From Desulfatitalea sp. UBA4791 (GTDB lineage: Bacteria; Desulfobacterota; Desulfobacteria; Desulfobacterales; Desulfosarcinaceae), in the NCBI GenBank assembly GCA_002402905.1, contig DHGT01000051.1:28115-62580 (forward strand): a DNA stretch of 34,466 nucleotides. Direction: 5' to 3'. Position 1 is the stretch's first letter. Every line of letters begins with the position of its first letter. Positions 14,935 to 24,162 of this stretch are shown in pieces. The notes beneath the pieces were generated by a model. The model was not told the DNA's origin. It made no database searches and was given only the letters and a program-made list of their open reading frames with translations. The translations under genes and the position numbers were made by a program.

Positions 14935-16488
14935 ATGAGCGATAGCGACACAATAGAACATAAACTCATTCTGCGCGGTCTGACCCTCGACGATTACGAC
15001 GATATCAAGCAGATCATGGATCAGGTCTATCCGGGCATGGGCGGGGCATGGAAGCCGGACGAGTACCGGGCGCTGATCGAGCACTTTCCCGAAGGTCAAA
15101 TCTGCATCGAGGACAACGGGCATGTCGTGGCCGCCGCGCACGCCATCCTGGTGAATGCCGAGGAGTTCGAGAGCCGTCATTCCTATGAGGATGTCATCGA
15201 TGGCGGTAAAATGACGGCTCATGATCCGGATGGCAACGCGTTGTATGGCATCGACGTCTTTGTCGATCCCGGCTATCGCGGCCTGCGGCTCGGCAGGCGG
15301 CTGTACGATGCCCGCAAGGAGTTGTGCGAGAAGCTCAATTTTAAAGGCATCATTTTTGGCGGCCGGATTCCAGGTTACGGGGAGCACGCCGCTGAAATGA
15401 CGCCCTCGGAATACATCCAGAAGGTCAAGGCCAACGAAATCTACGACCCGGTGCTGTCGTTTCAGCTATCAAACGATTTTCATATCAAGAAAGTACTGAA
15501 AAACTATATTACCGAGGATACCGAATCCGCCGCCTATGGCGTTTTGATGGAGTGGAACAATATCTATTATGAGAAACGGCAGAAATTGTTCGGCGGGCGC
15601 AAGTCCTATCCGCGCATCGGGGTGGTCCAGTGGCAGATGCGCCCTTTCAACACCCTGGACGATTTCATACACCAGGTCGAATTTTTCGTGGATGCCATGT
15701 CCGGTTACAATACGGACCTGATTTTATTCCCCGAACTGCTCAACGCACCTTTGCTGAAGAACTTCGACCAGGAGAATCCCACCGAGGCCATGCGCTCCCT
15801 GGCCGAGTACACCGAAGAGATCCGTGCGGCTTTCGTCAGCATGGCCATCTCCTACAATACCAACATCGTTGCCGGCAGCGTGCCGCTCATCGAAGATGAC
15901 TTCCTCTACAATGTCTGCTACCTGTGCCGCCGGGATGGTACCTGGGACGAGCAGCGCAAGTTGCACATCACCCCGGATGAAGCCCAGTACTGGGGTTTCA
16001 AGGGCGGCGAGGAGATCAAGATCTTCGATACCGATATCGGCAAAATCGGCATTCTCATCTGCTATGACGTGGAGTTTCCGGAACTGGCCCGCTATCTGGT
16101 GGACAAAGGCATGATCCTGCTGTTCGTCCCTTACTGGACCGACACCAAAAACGCCTACCTGCGCGTCCGGCGTTGCGCCCAGGCCCGCGCCATCGAAAAC
16201 GAATGCTATGTGGCCATTTCCGGCAGCGTCGGCAACTTGCCGAAGGTGGAGAACATGGATATCCAGTATTCCCAATCAGCCGTCTTCACGCCCTCGGACT
16301 TCGCTTTTCCCCATGACGCCATCGCCGCCGAGGCGACTCCCAATACCGAGATGACGCTGATGGTGGACCTGGATATGGATCTGCTCAAAGAGTTGCGTCA
16401 ACAGGGCAGCGTGCAGAATCTGCTCAGCCGGCGCAAGGAGCTTTACGAGGTGGTTTGGAAACCGGCCAACAACAACAAGAGAGATTAA
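14935..16488 (+). CDS. GNAT acetyltransferase / carbon-nitrogen hydrolase (nitrilase) fusion protein
   Basis: 517-residue cytosolic two-domain protein. The N-terminal domain (about 8-200) is a GNAT fold, with the acetyl-CoA loop in VDPGYRGLRLGRRLYDARKEL. The C-terminal domain (about 225-510) is a nitrilase-superfamily amidase with the full triad: Glu near 266 in LILFPELL, Lys near 342 in EQRKLHITPDE and Cys near 376 in ILICYDVEFPELA. The fused arrangement is known in several bacterial phyla, but its substrate is not established; an amide hydrolysis coupled to acyl transfer is an inference. GGAG lies before the ATG at 14935. The quinone-reductase-like gene starts 36 bases later on the same strand. 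Confidence 0.94.
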   Translation: MSDSDTIEHKLILRGLTLDDYDDIKQIMDQVYPGMGGAWKPDEYRALIEHFPEGQICIEDNGHVVAAAHAILVNAEEFESRHSYEDVIDGGKMTAHDPDGNALYGIDVFVDPGYRGLRLGRRLYDARKELCEKLNFKGIIFGGRIPGYGEHAAEMTPSEYIQKVKANEIYDPVLSFQLSNDFHIKKVLKNYITEDTESAAYGVLMEWNNIYYEKRQKLFGGRKSYPRIGVVQWQMRPFNTLDDFIHQVEFFVDAMSGYNTDLILFPELLNAPLLKNFDQENPTEAMRSLAEYTEEIRAAFVSMAISYNTNIVAGSVPLIEDDFLYNVCYLCRRDGTWDEQRKLHITPDEAQYWGFKGGEEIKIFDTDIGKIGILICYDVEFPELARYLVDKGMILLFVPYWTDTKNAYLRVRRCAQARAIENECYVAISGSVGNLPKVENMDIQYSQSAVFTPSDFAFPHDAIAAEATPNTEMTLMVDLDMDLLKELRQQGSVQNLLSRRKELYEVVWKPANNNKRD

Positions 16489-16524
16489 CCTGTCATTCAT
16501 TCGGCCGTGAAGGGGTGGTGTGCG

Positions 16525-17469
16525 ATGAAATCAGCGGTGTTCCATGCTTTTGGTGATATCGATGTGATTCGGATCGTAGACGTGGAGATTCCGGCTACAG
16601 GAGAGAGTGAGGTCCTGGTCCGTGTTCGTGCCGCGGCGGTCAATCCCAAAGATACCTTCATCCGCAAAGGGCGTTTCGCTGCATTGACCGGATCCGGGTT
16701 TCCCATGCGAACCGGTTTCGATTTTTCGGGCGAAGTGGGACACGTGGGAAGCGGCCTGACAGGCTATAAGGAGGGCGATCCGGTCTACGGCATGCTCGAT
16801 GGCTGGGAGGGTGGCACCTGTGCCGAGTATCTTGTGGTCAAACCGCACCAACTCAGCATCAAACCCACCAACCTCTCCTTCGAGGAGGCCGCCGCACTGC
16901 CACTTGTATCGTTGACGGCGTTGCAGGCCTTGCGCGACGAAGCTCATATCAAGTCCGGTTTCCACGTCTGCATTAACGGTGCCGCGGGTGGCGTGGGTAG
17001 CATGGCCGTGCAGATCGCAAAATGCTTCGATGCGACGGTCACCGCCATCAGCAGTCGACAAAACCACAAATTTCTCAGGGATCTGGGGGCAAACCGCTGC
17101 ATAGACTACCATGATACGGACATCACGAGCAGCCAAGAGCGATTCGATATTTTTTTCGACGTGTTCGGCAACCAGTTGTTCGACAACGTACGGCCGATTC
17201 TGGCGCCCAAGGGCGTATGGGTCTCTACCGTGCTGCGGCCCGAGGTCGGCGAGGCGGTGGAACGGACCCGAGATTCAAAGGGGCAGTGCGCCAGGCTGGT
17301 CATCGTCCGGGCCGACCGGGAGGACCTGAACCAGGTTCGCCAATGGGCCGAGGCCGGCCTGATACGGCCGGTCATCCAACAGGTTTTCCCCCTGGCCGAC
17401 ATCGCGGCCGCCCACCGCCAGCAGGAGAGCAAGCACACCCGCGGCAAGCTCGTCGTCACCATTCCTTAA
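16525..17469 (+). CDS. Zinc-less medium-chain dehydrogenase, NADPH:quinone reductase-like
   Basis: 314 residues from ATG at 16525; GTG at 16507 in frame is less likely because the family start MKSAVFHAFGDID fits the ATG. The GroES-like domain (about 1-125) shows VKVRAAAVNPKD-type sequence (VRAAAVNPKDTFIRKG) and lacks the Cys/His zinc ligands of alcohol dehydrogenases. The Rossmann domain has INGAAGGVGSMAVQIAKCF near 155, and the end is AAAHRQQESKHTRGKLVVTI. Members reduce quinones or alpha,beta-unsaturated carbonyls with NADPH. It follows the GNAT-nitrilase gene closely and is convergent with the SNF2 helicase gene, with only 37 bases between their stops. Confidence 0.93.
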   Translation: MKSAVFHAFGDIDVIRIVDVEIPATGESEVLVRVRAAAVNPKDTFIRKGRFAALTGSGFPMRTGFDFSGEVGHVGSGLTGYKEGDPVYGMLDGWEGGTCAEYLVVKPHQLSIKPTNLSFEEAAALPLVSLTALQALRDEAHIKSGFHVCINGAAGGVGSMAVQIAKCFDATVTAISSRQNHKFLRDLGANRCIDYHDTDITSSQERFDIFFDVFGNQLFDNVRPILAPKGVWVSTVLRPEVGEAVERTRDSKGQCARLVIVRADREDLNQVRQWAEAGLIRPVIQQVFPLADIAAAHRQQESKHTRGKLVVTIP

Positions 17470-17506
17470 CCGCCAACATGTATCCCGACCACTCTCGTGC
17501 AAAGGA

Positions 17507-20206
17507 TCATAGATCGGGCAATCTGAATTTCAACGTCACCTCGCCAGTGTCCCGGTCGATGTGCACCATTTGACCGGACGGGTCGCCGGCACTGATCTTG
17601 CGGCCGGTGGCCATCTCCATCAAACCGCCGAGAAACTGCATCCCGGCATTGAGCACGGCCTCGATTTTCTCGGGAGGCTGCTGGTTCAATATATCACCGC
17701 CTCGGCGTTGCGGCGCATCCGCTGCAGGGGCGTTCGATTCGGTTTCGAGTGGGGCCGCCTGATGCTCTTCGCCAATGACATTCAGCTCATCGGGCTCTCT
17801 TTTAAAGGCTTCGGGATTGAGATAGTGGGGTGTATCTTCCGGAATCTCTTCCTGTTCCCGGCTTTCCTGGGGCGGCAGCAGCGGTTCGGTTCCCATCATC
17901 TCCCTGAGCCGGTTGATCATCTCCGTGCGTTTCTCGTGGGAGAATTCCACCACGTCCGTCTTTCCGTCGAAGACACCCTCGAAAAGCTCGGTCTTCAGCT
18001 GTAAGCCGGCGCATATCTTCTCTTCGATGCTGTCTTTGGTAATGAGGTTGACCACATTGACGCAACGGCTTTTCTGGCCGATGCGATTGGCCCGGCCGAT
18101 CCGTTGATTCATTCGTGCCGGATTCCAGGGAAGCTCGAAATTGACCACACAGTCGGCGGCCTGCAGATTCAACCCCGTGCCGCCGGCATCGGTGGAGAGA
18201 AAGACCCGGCACTCAGGGTTGTGGGTGAACTCATCGATGAGATGCTGGCGCTTTTTGACCGGCACCTTTCCGGACAGCTCCACAAAACCGATACCGGCAT
18301 TGGATAGCTGGCGGGCGATGAGAAAGGTCATGGTCGTCCATTCGCTGAAGATGATCATCTTGCGACGGTTTTCGATCACCATCTCATGAACGATGCCTTC
18401 CAGCTCATTGAGCTTGGGCGAGATATGCGATTTTCGGTCGATCAGGTAGGTCGAATCGCACACCATGCGCATGCGCATCAACAGTTCTTGGATCCGCCGC
18501 AGGTCCATGGGGGTGAGAAACTTTTTGTTGAGCAGCGGCAGCAGGGACTGCAGATAGCCGCTATGAATCTTTTGCTGCTTTTCGTGCAGGTCCAGGTAGT
18601 AATTATTGACCACCTCCTTGGGCAGTTCGGACAAGACATCCTCTTTTTTGCGCCGAATGACGATGGCCTGCAACTGCCGGTGGAGCTGTTCGAGATTGCG
18701 GTAGCCCACGATCTTGCCCTTTTTGTTCCGGCTGAGCATGAAGTGGTCGGCGGCGAAACGCCACAAGGGAGAGAGCATGTAAGGGTCGAGAAATTGTACG
18801 ATGGAGTAGACATCCTCCAGTTTATTTTCCAGCGGCGTGCCGGTCAGGACCAGGGCGTGTTTTCTGGGGATCTGTTTGACCGCATCGGCCGTCTTGGTGG
18901 TGAAATTCTTGATGCGCTGGGCCTCGTCCAGGATGACCAGGTCGGGCTTGAAACGGGCGATAATGGTCACATCCCGGAGGACCGCTTCGTAGTTGGTGAT
19001 TTTAAAAAAGCTGGACGCCTCCATATATGCGGTGCGGCGTTGTTCCGGGTTGCCTGAAATGACCGCCGCAGTTTCGTTGGAAAAGCGATGGATTTCCCGT
19101 TTCCATTGCTCTTTGAGCGATGCCAGGGTGATGATCAACACCTTGGTGAACCCGAACACCTCCTTTTTGACCATGGCTGTCCCTATGGCTTGCAGGGTCT
19201 TGCCCAGTCCCATTTCGTCGCCGATCAGGGCCGATGTCTTGAGTGCGCAGAACGCGACGCCTTGCTGCTGATAGGGATAGAGTTGGGTTTTTAAATCGAT
19301 GGCCGGTTCGGTGAGGCCCTTCTCCATTTCGTTCAGGTGCCGGTGCTGCAAGGTGAGATTCATGTGATCGAGCACCGAATCCTGTACCCGGAAGCGTTTG
19401 TCCCGGCCGACCGCGTCGATAAACGGCATCAGGTCGGTCAGATCCTGCCCCTTGAAACGCCCATCGGTATCGAAATGACGCTGCATCAACACCGACACAT
19501 CCTTTATCCGATGGGATGACAACTCTGAAAAGAGCATGGGGTGCTGGCTCTCCGAATCCCAGAAAAGATCCACATAGGGGAATTTTTCACGGGCGATGCG
19601 TGCCTTGAAACCTCGCCGCTTTTTGAAATGAGACCAGAGAAAGAGCAAATGCTTGCAGGTGCCCAGGCGGTTGGTCAAATAATCCGGGCAGGTGCAGTGG
19701 CCTTTTCCCTGCTCCGGATCGTGCAGGGTGACGGTGTAGGATTTTCCCTGGGTGTTGGTGACCAGATGCTCGCCTTTGAACATGTCGCCCTCGGTGACAC
19801 TGAACGTTTCGCTACGGGCTCGCTTTTTACGGTCTTCCAGTGCCAGCGCCTTGATTTCCTCCGGGGCCAGATAAGGCTCCGGGGTATCTTCGGCCACGGC
19901 GCTCTCCGCGACTGACCGCCAACGTTCCACGATGTCCCGCGCGTCAAGCAACGCGGCTACGGTATGTTTGCACCCGTTGCCCGGGTAGGGACAATTGCAC
20001 GAGGTCTCCACCGTCTCGTCGTTGAACTGGATGCGGGTCGTATAATCTCCGTAATTGCCATCGATCGTATAAAGGAAAAGGCCCTCCTCGGGTCGACTCT
20101 CTTCGAGCGTAAACGATCCGTGCTGATAGATCTGGACGCCTCGTTGGAAAATGATGGCCGAGTCGGCGATGTGCCTGCGGATGAAATCGTTGCTTAAATC
20201 AATCAT
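17507..20206 (-). CDS. SNF2-family DNA helicase/ATPase with two SWIM zinc fingers
   Basis: 899-residue Swi2/Snf2 double-stranded-DNA translocase. Two SWIM fingers precede the motor: Cys70, Cys72, Cys79, His81 (CNCPYPGNGCKH) and Cys171, Cys173, Cys184, His186. The motor begins near 305 and has Walker A GDEMGLGKT (329-337), DEAQ box VILDEAQRIKN near 435 and LTGTPLENKLEDVYSI. The second lobe has STDAGGTGLNLQAADCV, then NQRIGRANRIGQ. The last 100 residues are acidic, proline-rich and poorly conserved in character. Bacterial relatives (HepA/RapA-like and SWIM-SNF2) remodel nucleoprotein complexes; the partner is unknown. AAGGAG lies upstream of ATG 20206, which is about 55 bases after a good sigma70-type promoter. 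Confidence 0.95.
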   Translation of the reverse strand: MIDLSNDFIRRHIADSAIIFQRGVQIYQHGSFTLEESRPEEGLFLYTIDGNYGDYTTRIQFNDETVETSCNCPYPGNGCKHTVAALLDARDIVERWRSVAESAVAEDTPEPYLAPEEIKALALEDRKKRARSETFSVTEGDMFKGEHLVTNTQGKSYTVTLHDPEQGKGHCTCPDYLTNRLGTCKHLLFLWSHFKKRRGFKARIAREKFPYVDLFWDSESQHPMLFSELSSHRIKDVSVLMQRHFDTDGRFKGQDLTDLMPFIDAVGRDKRFRVQDSVLDHMNLTLQHRHLNEMEKGLTEPAIDLKTQLYPYQQQGVAFCALKTSALIGDEMGLGKTLQAIGTAMVKKEVFGFTKVLIITLASLKEQWKREIHRFSNETAAVISGNPEQRRTAYMEASSFFKITNYEAVLRDVTIIARFKPDLVILDEAQRIKNFTTKTADAVKQIPRKHALVLTGTPLENKLEDVYSIVQFLDPYMLSPLWRFAADHFMLSRNKKGKIVGYRNLEQLHRQLQAIVIRRKKEDVLSELPKEVVNNYYLDLHEKQQKIHSGYLQSLLPLLNKKFLTPMDLRRIQELLMRMRMVCDSTYLIDRKSHISPKLNELEGIVHEMVIENRRKMIIFSEWTTMTFLIARQLSNAGIGFVELSGKVPVKKRQHLIDEFTHNPECRVFLSTDAGGTGLNLQAADCVVNFELPWNPARMNQRIGRANRIGQKSRCVNVVNLITKDSIEEKICAGLQLKTELFEGVFDGKTDVVEFSHEKRTEMINRLREMMGTEPLLPPQESREQEEIPEDTPHYLNPEAFKREPDELNVIGEEHQAAPLETESNAPAADAPQRRGGDILNQQPPEKIEAVLNAGMQFLGGLMEMATGRKISAGDPSGQMVHIDRDTGEVTLKFRLPDL

Positions 20207-20557
20207 CTGGACGTGGCTCCTTAAGATCGAAGGGTCTCTATATTGCGGTGGGATATTCAGTCGCGTCTATATATAGTGTGTTTCATTGCGTGTCAAGCTG
20301 ACTGACGCCTCCCTTGCTCGCACAATTTTAACATTTCCCTCAACCCACCCTAACCATCGCTTGATAGCCGTTTGACAAGCCAATTCCGCGTTGCCGATCG
20401 GGCGGTCCGGAGAAATGGTTTCAAGGAAACGGCGCATGTCGCTGATGTTTCATTTGGAAAGGAGGTGGGTCACCCAACTGGATGTTGTGATAATGGGCCA
20501 TCGAATGATGAAAACCGAACGAATCCATTTATTTTTTTAAACAGAGGGGGAACACGG
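20207..20557. other. 351-base divergent intergenic region (helicase / phosphatase)
   Basis: The left third holds the helicase promoter (20268-20296, minus). The rest is the upstream region of the alkaline phosphatase gene. An in-frame extension from 20372 is open but has no coding character and no ribosome site. A strong AAAGGAGG at 20458-20465 has no start codon at a useful distance. No PhoB box was recognised. Confidence 0.5.
20268..20296 (-). promoter_or_regulatory. sigma70-type promoter for the SNF2 helicase gene
   Basis: On the minus strand TTGACA (perfect -35, 20296-20291) is followed by a 17-base spacer and TATATA (20273-20268). The predicted start near 20261 gives a leader of about 55 bases to ATG 20206. 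Confidence 0.6.
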
Positions 20558-22120
20558 ATGAAGTTGAGAAAATCTGTCGGCACCATGATGCTGGCCATGG
20601 CAATGCTCGCTATCGCCGCCATTGCCAATGCCGGGCAACCGAAATATGTCTTTTTCTTCCTGGGGGATGGTATGTCCAGCTCCCAGATTCAGGCCACTGA
20701 AGCCTATTTGACGACCTCGAACGGCGGATCGGCGAGGCTGGCCGAAGATCTATTGAAACCGGAAAACAGGCTCAATATGAGTAAAATGCCGGTGACCGGC
20801 ATGCAGACCACCTACGACGCCTTCGCCCTGATGACCGATTCGGCTTCTTCGGCCACCGCGTTCGCATGCGGCCTCAAGGCAAAGAGCGGCACGATCGGCA
20901 TGGATCAGAATCTATCCAGCACGTATAAAAGCATCGCCCAGTTGGCGCATGAAGCGGGAATGAAGGTGGGCATTCTATCCAGTGTTTCCCTGGATCATGC
21001 CACCCCGGCGGCCTATTATGCCAGCGCCACGAATCGCGGGTATATGAACAACATCGCCACCCAACTGGCCGAATCGGGCTACGAGTTTTTTGGCGGCGGC
21101 GGTCTGGTTGCCCCTACCGGGCCGGCGCGAAGCGGCGATACCGGCAACAATGTCTGGGATCTTCTGGAGGCCAACGGCTACACGGTCCTCAACGACCGTG
21201 CATCCATCGAGGCCCTCAAGGATCGGCCCATGGACAGGGTGGTGTGTATCAATCCCTGGCTGCAGGACAGTTCCGCCATGCCCTATGATGTGGATCGGCG
21301 AAATTCGGAAAACGACAATTTGTCCCTGGCCGAGATGACCGAGGTGGCCATCGCCAATTTGTACGCGGATTCAAGAAAACCGCACAAAAAATGGCATCGA
21401 AGACACGGTCGCAACAACGGGTTCTTCATTATGGTGGAAGGCGGCAAGATCGACTGGGCCTGCCATGCCAACGACGCCGTGGCCACCATCGGTGATATGA
21501 TCGATTTCGACAATGCCGTCGGTGTGGCTTTGGATTTTTACCGAAAGCATCCGCATGACACCCTGATCGTGGTGACAGGTGACCATGAGACCGGCGGCAT
21601 GACCATCGGTCATGCCACCACGGCCTATACGGCCTACTACGACAAATTGATGGCGCAAAAGCATAGCTTCACCTATTTCGGGGCCAATCAGTGGCTGGAT
21701 CACAAGGCCGACTATGGCGATAGTTACGCGTATGAATCTCCCAACAACCTGGAGAGCAACGGCGAAATGATACGTCTCATGCAAGAGGTGTTCGGCCTCG
21801 ATTATGCGTCACTGAACGCTTACCAAAGAGAAAAACTCGAAGATGCCTATGACAAGTCCATGTGCGGCACAAACGACAACAGCGCCGCCGAGAATACCTT
21901 GCTCTATGGCTACTACGAGCCGATCATCGTCACCATCACCCACATTCTGAACGAGAACGCCAGCATCGGCTGGACCTCCTATTCCCACACCGGCGTTCCA
22001 GTCCCGCTTTTCGCCCAGGGCCGTGAGGCTTGGCGGTTTGCCGGCTTCTATGACAACACCGACATCGCCAAAAAGTTGGCCGAGGCGATGGATGTGGGGG
22101 AACTGCCCGTTGAGAAATAG
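20558..22120 (+). CDS. Alkaline phosphatase (PhoA superfamily), exported
   Basis: 520-residue periplasmic phosphomonoesterase. ATG at 20558 was chosen because it has GAGGGGG upstream and opens a clear signal peptide (MKLRKSVGTMMLAMAMLAIAA, cleavage near ANA-GQP at 25/26). Metal and active-site motifs are complete: Asp37 in FFLGDGMS, nucleophile Ser95 in LMTDSASSATAFACG, SLDHATPAAYY, MVEGGKIDWACHANDA, GDHETGGMTIGHA and the late SHTGVPVPLFAQG. A strong terminator follows. Phosphate control is usual for the family, but no Pho box was seen upstream. Confidence 0.95.
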   Translation: MKLRKSVGTMMLAMAMLAIAAIANAGQPKYVFFFLGDGMSSSQIQATEAYLTTSNGGSARLAEDLLKPENRLNMSKMPVTGMQTTYDAFALMTDSASSATAFACGLKAKSGTIGMDQNLSSTYKSIAQLAHEAGMKVGILSSVSLDHATPAAYYASATNRGYMNNIATQLAESGYEFFGGGGLVAPTGPARSGDTGNNVWDLLEANGYTVLNDRASIEALKDRPMDRVVCINPWLQDSSAMPYDVDRRNSENDNLSLAEMTEVAIANLYADSRKPHKKWHRRHGRNNGFFIMVEGGKIDWACHANDAVATIGDMIDFDNAVGVALDFYRKHPHDTLIVVTGDHETGGMTIGHATTAYTAYYDKLMAQKHSFTYFGANQWLDHKADYGDSYAYESPNNLESNGEMIRLMQEVFGLDYASLNAYQREKLEDAYDKSMCGTNDNSAAENTLLYGYYEPIIVTITHILNENASIGWTSYSHTGVPVPLFAQGREAWRFAGFYDNTDIAKKLAEAMDVGELPVEK

Positions 22121-22145
22121 GTTCTGAGCTTATTTTTCTTGATTC

Positions 22146-22174
22146 AACGGCGCCGGTGGGACCCGGCGCCGTTT
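22146..22174 (+). terminator. Rho-independent terminator after the phosphatase gene
   Basis: AACGGCGCCGG (22146-22156) pairs with CCGGCGCCGTT (22163-22173) around TGGGAC. The stem is 11 bp, very GC-rich, and is followed by a short T-rich tract (TTTCGTCATTCTTT). Confidence 0.8.
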
Positions 22175-22206
22175 CGTCATTCTTTGTCGGGAAAGGAAAT
22201 CGAGGG

Positions 22207-23349
22207 TTGGAACACAAAAGGGAGTGGCTTTTTTCTCTGATCATCGCGGGGATATGCCTGGTGCTGGCGTCCGTCAACTTGGCGCCGATGAGTGCCGCCC
22301 AGCGAGGTTTGCATGCCCGAGGCCGCATCGTCGCAGTGGACAACACCCACGTGCGCCAGAACTTGATCGTGCGAACCGAGGCCCAGGTGCTCACGGTTCA
22401 GCTTCTGGACGGCCCACACAAAGGCGATGAATTCTCCATCACCAATATGTTGACCGGGAAAATGGAATTCGATGAATTCTACGAGCCCGGCGCGGTCATC
22501 CTGGTGGAATACGACGTCGTTGACGGAAAGCCGCACCATGGCGTGGCGCGCGGCCACTACCGGCTGGGCATGCAGGCCATGCTGATCGTTCTCTTCGGTT
22601 TGCTGTTGGTCTCCGTTGCCGGTGTGACGGGGTTGAAGGCCGTGCTCTCCTTTGTTTTCGCCGCCATGGTGCTCTGGAAAATCTATTTCCCCATGCTGCT
22701 GCAGGGCTATCCGCCCCTGGCCGGCGGTTTGGGCGTGGTGGCCTTGCTGACGGCCGTCATCACCTTTTCGGTGGGGGGTATCAACCGCCGAGGCGTGGCG
22801 ACTTTCCTGGGGTCGATGATGGGCGTCCTGTTAACCTGCACCCTGGCCGTCTGGTTCGCCAAGGCTTTTGCACTGCACGGCGCCGTGCGACCGTTTGCCG
22901 AAACGCTGCTCTATTCGGGATACATCGAGCTGCGATTGACCGATATCTTCATTGCCAGCGTCTTCATCGCATCATCGGGTGCGGTCATGGACCTGGCCAT
23001 GGACGTTGCGGCGAGCATGGATGAAATCAAACGCAAGCATCCGGCCATCGGCGTCGTGGAACACATCCGCTCCGGCCTGCGCGTGGGACGGGCGGTGGTC
23101 GGCACCATGACGACCACGCTTTTGCTGGCCTATTCGAGCAGCCATATCACCATGTTTTTGCTTTTCATGGCCAAGGGGCTGCCAATGGAAAACCTGCTCA
23201 ATGCGCCTTTTGTCGCCGCCGAAGTGCTCAATATCCTGGTGGGTAGTTTCGGCCTGGTCACCGTGGCGCCGTTTACGGCCCTGGTTTCCGGTCTGCTTTA
23301 TCAGAAAACGTCTGAATTGGCGTCTATTCCAGGTTGTGAACACGCTTAA
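22207..23349 (+). CDS. YibE/F family membrane protein
   Basis: 380 residues from TTG at 22207, chosen because AAAGGA stands nine bases upstream; the in-frame GTG at 22156 lies inside the preceding terminator stem. One N-terminal membrane segment (FSLIIAGICLVLASVNL) is followed by an extracytoplasmic beta-rich part (about 35-120; VRTEAQVLTVQLLDGPHKGDE) and then about seven hydrophobic segments. SGAVMDLAMDVAASMDEI is the recognisable YibE/F core. These proteins occur next to phosphatase or transport genes in many bacteria, but their function is unknown. It overlaps the convergent hydrolase gene by four bases at the stops. Confidence 0.9.
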   Translation: MEHKREWLFSLIIAGICLVLASVNLAPMSAAQRGLHARGRIVAVDNTHVRQNLIVRTEAQVLTVQLLDGPHKGDEFSITNMLTGKMEFDEFYEPGAVILVEYDVVDGKPHHGVARGHYRLGMQAMLIVLFGLLLVSVAGVTGLKAVLSFVFAAMVLWKIYFPMLLQGYPPLAGGLGVVALLTAVITFSVGGINRRGVATFLGSMMGVLLTCTLAVWFAKAFALHGAVRPFAETLLYSGYIELRLTDIFIASVFIASSGAVMDLAMDVAASMDEIKRKHPAIGVVEHIRSGLRVGRAVVGTMTTTLLLAYSSSHITMFLLFMAKGLPMENLLNAPFVAAEVLNILVGSFGLVTVAPFTALVSGLLYQKTSELASIPGCEHA

Positions 23350-24152
23350 CCGGCATCCACCTTTTGCAAAAAGTCGATGATCGCCCGGTTGCACGTCTCG
23401 GGTTGTTCGATCAGGATTTGGTGCCCGCCGCCCTGGATCACGATGAACTCGGCGTTGGGGATGCGTTCGGCCAGAATCCGAGAATTGTCAGGCGGAATGA
23501 GCACATCTTCGGCGCCGGTCATGACCAGGGTGGGCGCCGTTATCCGTTGCAAACGATCGTAGGCATCGTGGTTTTGAATCGCCTTCATCTGGCGCTGCAG
23601 GATGTCGCCGTCGGCCGGATGCTTGATGGAGACCGCGGCATATTCCTGGATCACCGATAAACGACCGGAAAGGGTTTGCGGTGCGAAGAAGACCCCGGCC
23701 GCCTCGAGACGGGCCTCCATGCTTTGATCCACGGCCATGCGCTCAACGGCTGCCATCACCTTATCTTCGGCTTTCACCTGGTGCCGCCCGCCGCAGTGGG
23801 TCACGATCAGAATCAATCCCCTGACCCGCCGGGGGTGGCCGATGGCCAGTTCCTGGGCGATCATGCCTCCCATGGAAAGCCCCAGGATATGGGCGCGGGA
23901 GATCTCGAGGCCGTCCATCAGGTCGACCACATCCTCGGCCATGTCTCGAATCGTAAAGTCGCCGCCAGGATCGCTGGATCGGGCGATGGCACGATTGTCG
24001 AAGGTGATGACCCGATACTGTCTGGACAGATCCGGAACCTGAGCGTACCAGTGGTCGGCGTTGCTGCCCAGACCGCGGATCAGGACCAGCGGATCGCCCT
24101 GGCCGTTGGATTCGTAGTAAAAATTGATGTTGCCATGGCGGATATAAGGCAT
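23346..24152 (-). CDS. Alpha/beta hydrolase
   Basis: 268-residue cytosolic hydrolase of the 3-oxoadipate-enol-lactonase/epoxide-hydrolase-like group. The oxyanion region has LVLIRGLGSNADHW, the nucleophile elbow GLSMGG has Ser93, the acid is Asp in MTGAEDVLIPP (about 219) and the base is His in IQGGGHQILIEQP (about 246). The substrate is unknown. AAAGGAG lies directly before the ATG, ten bases after the stop of the Fic-like gene, so the two are probably translated from one message. Confidence 0.94.
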   Translation of the reverse strand: MPYIRHGNINFYYESNGQGDPLVLIRGLGSNADHWYAQVPDLSRQYRVITFDNRAIARSSDPGGDFTIRDMAEDVVDLMDGLEISRAHILGLSMGGMIAQELAIGHPRRVRGLILIVTHCGGRHQVKAEDKVMAAVERMAVDQSMEARLEAAGVFFAPQTLSGRLSVIQEYAAVSIKHPADGDILQRQMKAIQNHDAYDRLQRITAPTLVMTGAEDVLIPPDNSRILAERIPNAEFIVIQGGGHQILIEQPETCNRAIIDFLQKVDAG

Positions 24153-24162
24153 GGTGGCTCCT

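Noticed and set aside
18386..19057. 223-codon plus-strand frame opposite the SNF2 gene
   Set aside because: It is antisense to the helicase motor and has no family resemblance.
20251..20302. GG-N10-GC element and GTCA-N3-TGAC NorR-like core before the phosphatase
   Set aside because: The -24 half matches poorly and lies almost 300 bases from the gene; the GTCA-TGAC core overlaps the -35 of the helicase promoter and is better explained by it.
20458..20490. Strong AAAGGAGG followed by a two-codon ATG-TTG-TGA frame
   Set aside because: The spacing to ATG is 16 bases, too long for normal initiation, and no leader peptide frame is evident.
20372..20557. In-frame N-terminal extension of the alkaline phosphatase
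   Set aside because: A signal peptide and a good ribosome site mark ATG 20558; the extension would put 62 odd residues before the signal peptide.
22156..22206. GTG start for the YibE/F protein
   Set aside because: It would place the start inside the terminator stem of the previous gene; TTG 22207 has a ribosome site at correct spacing.
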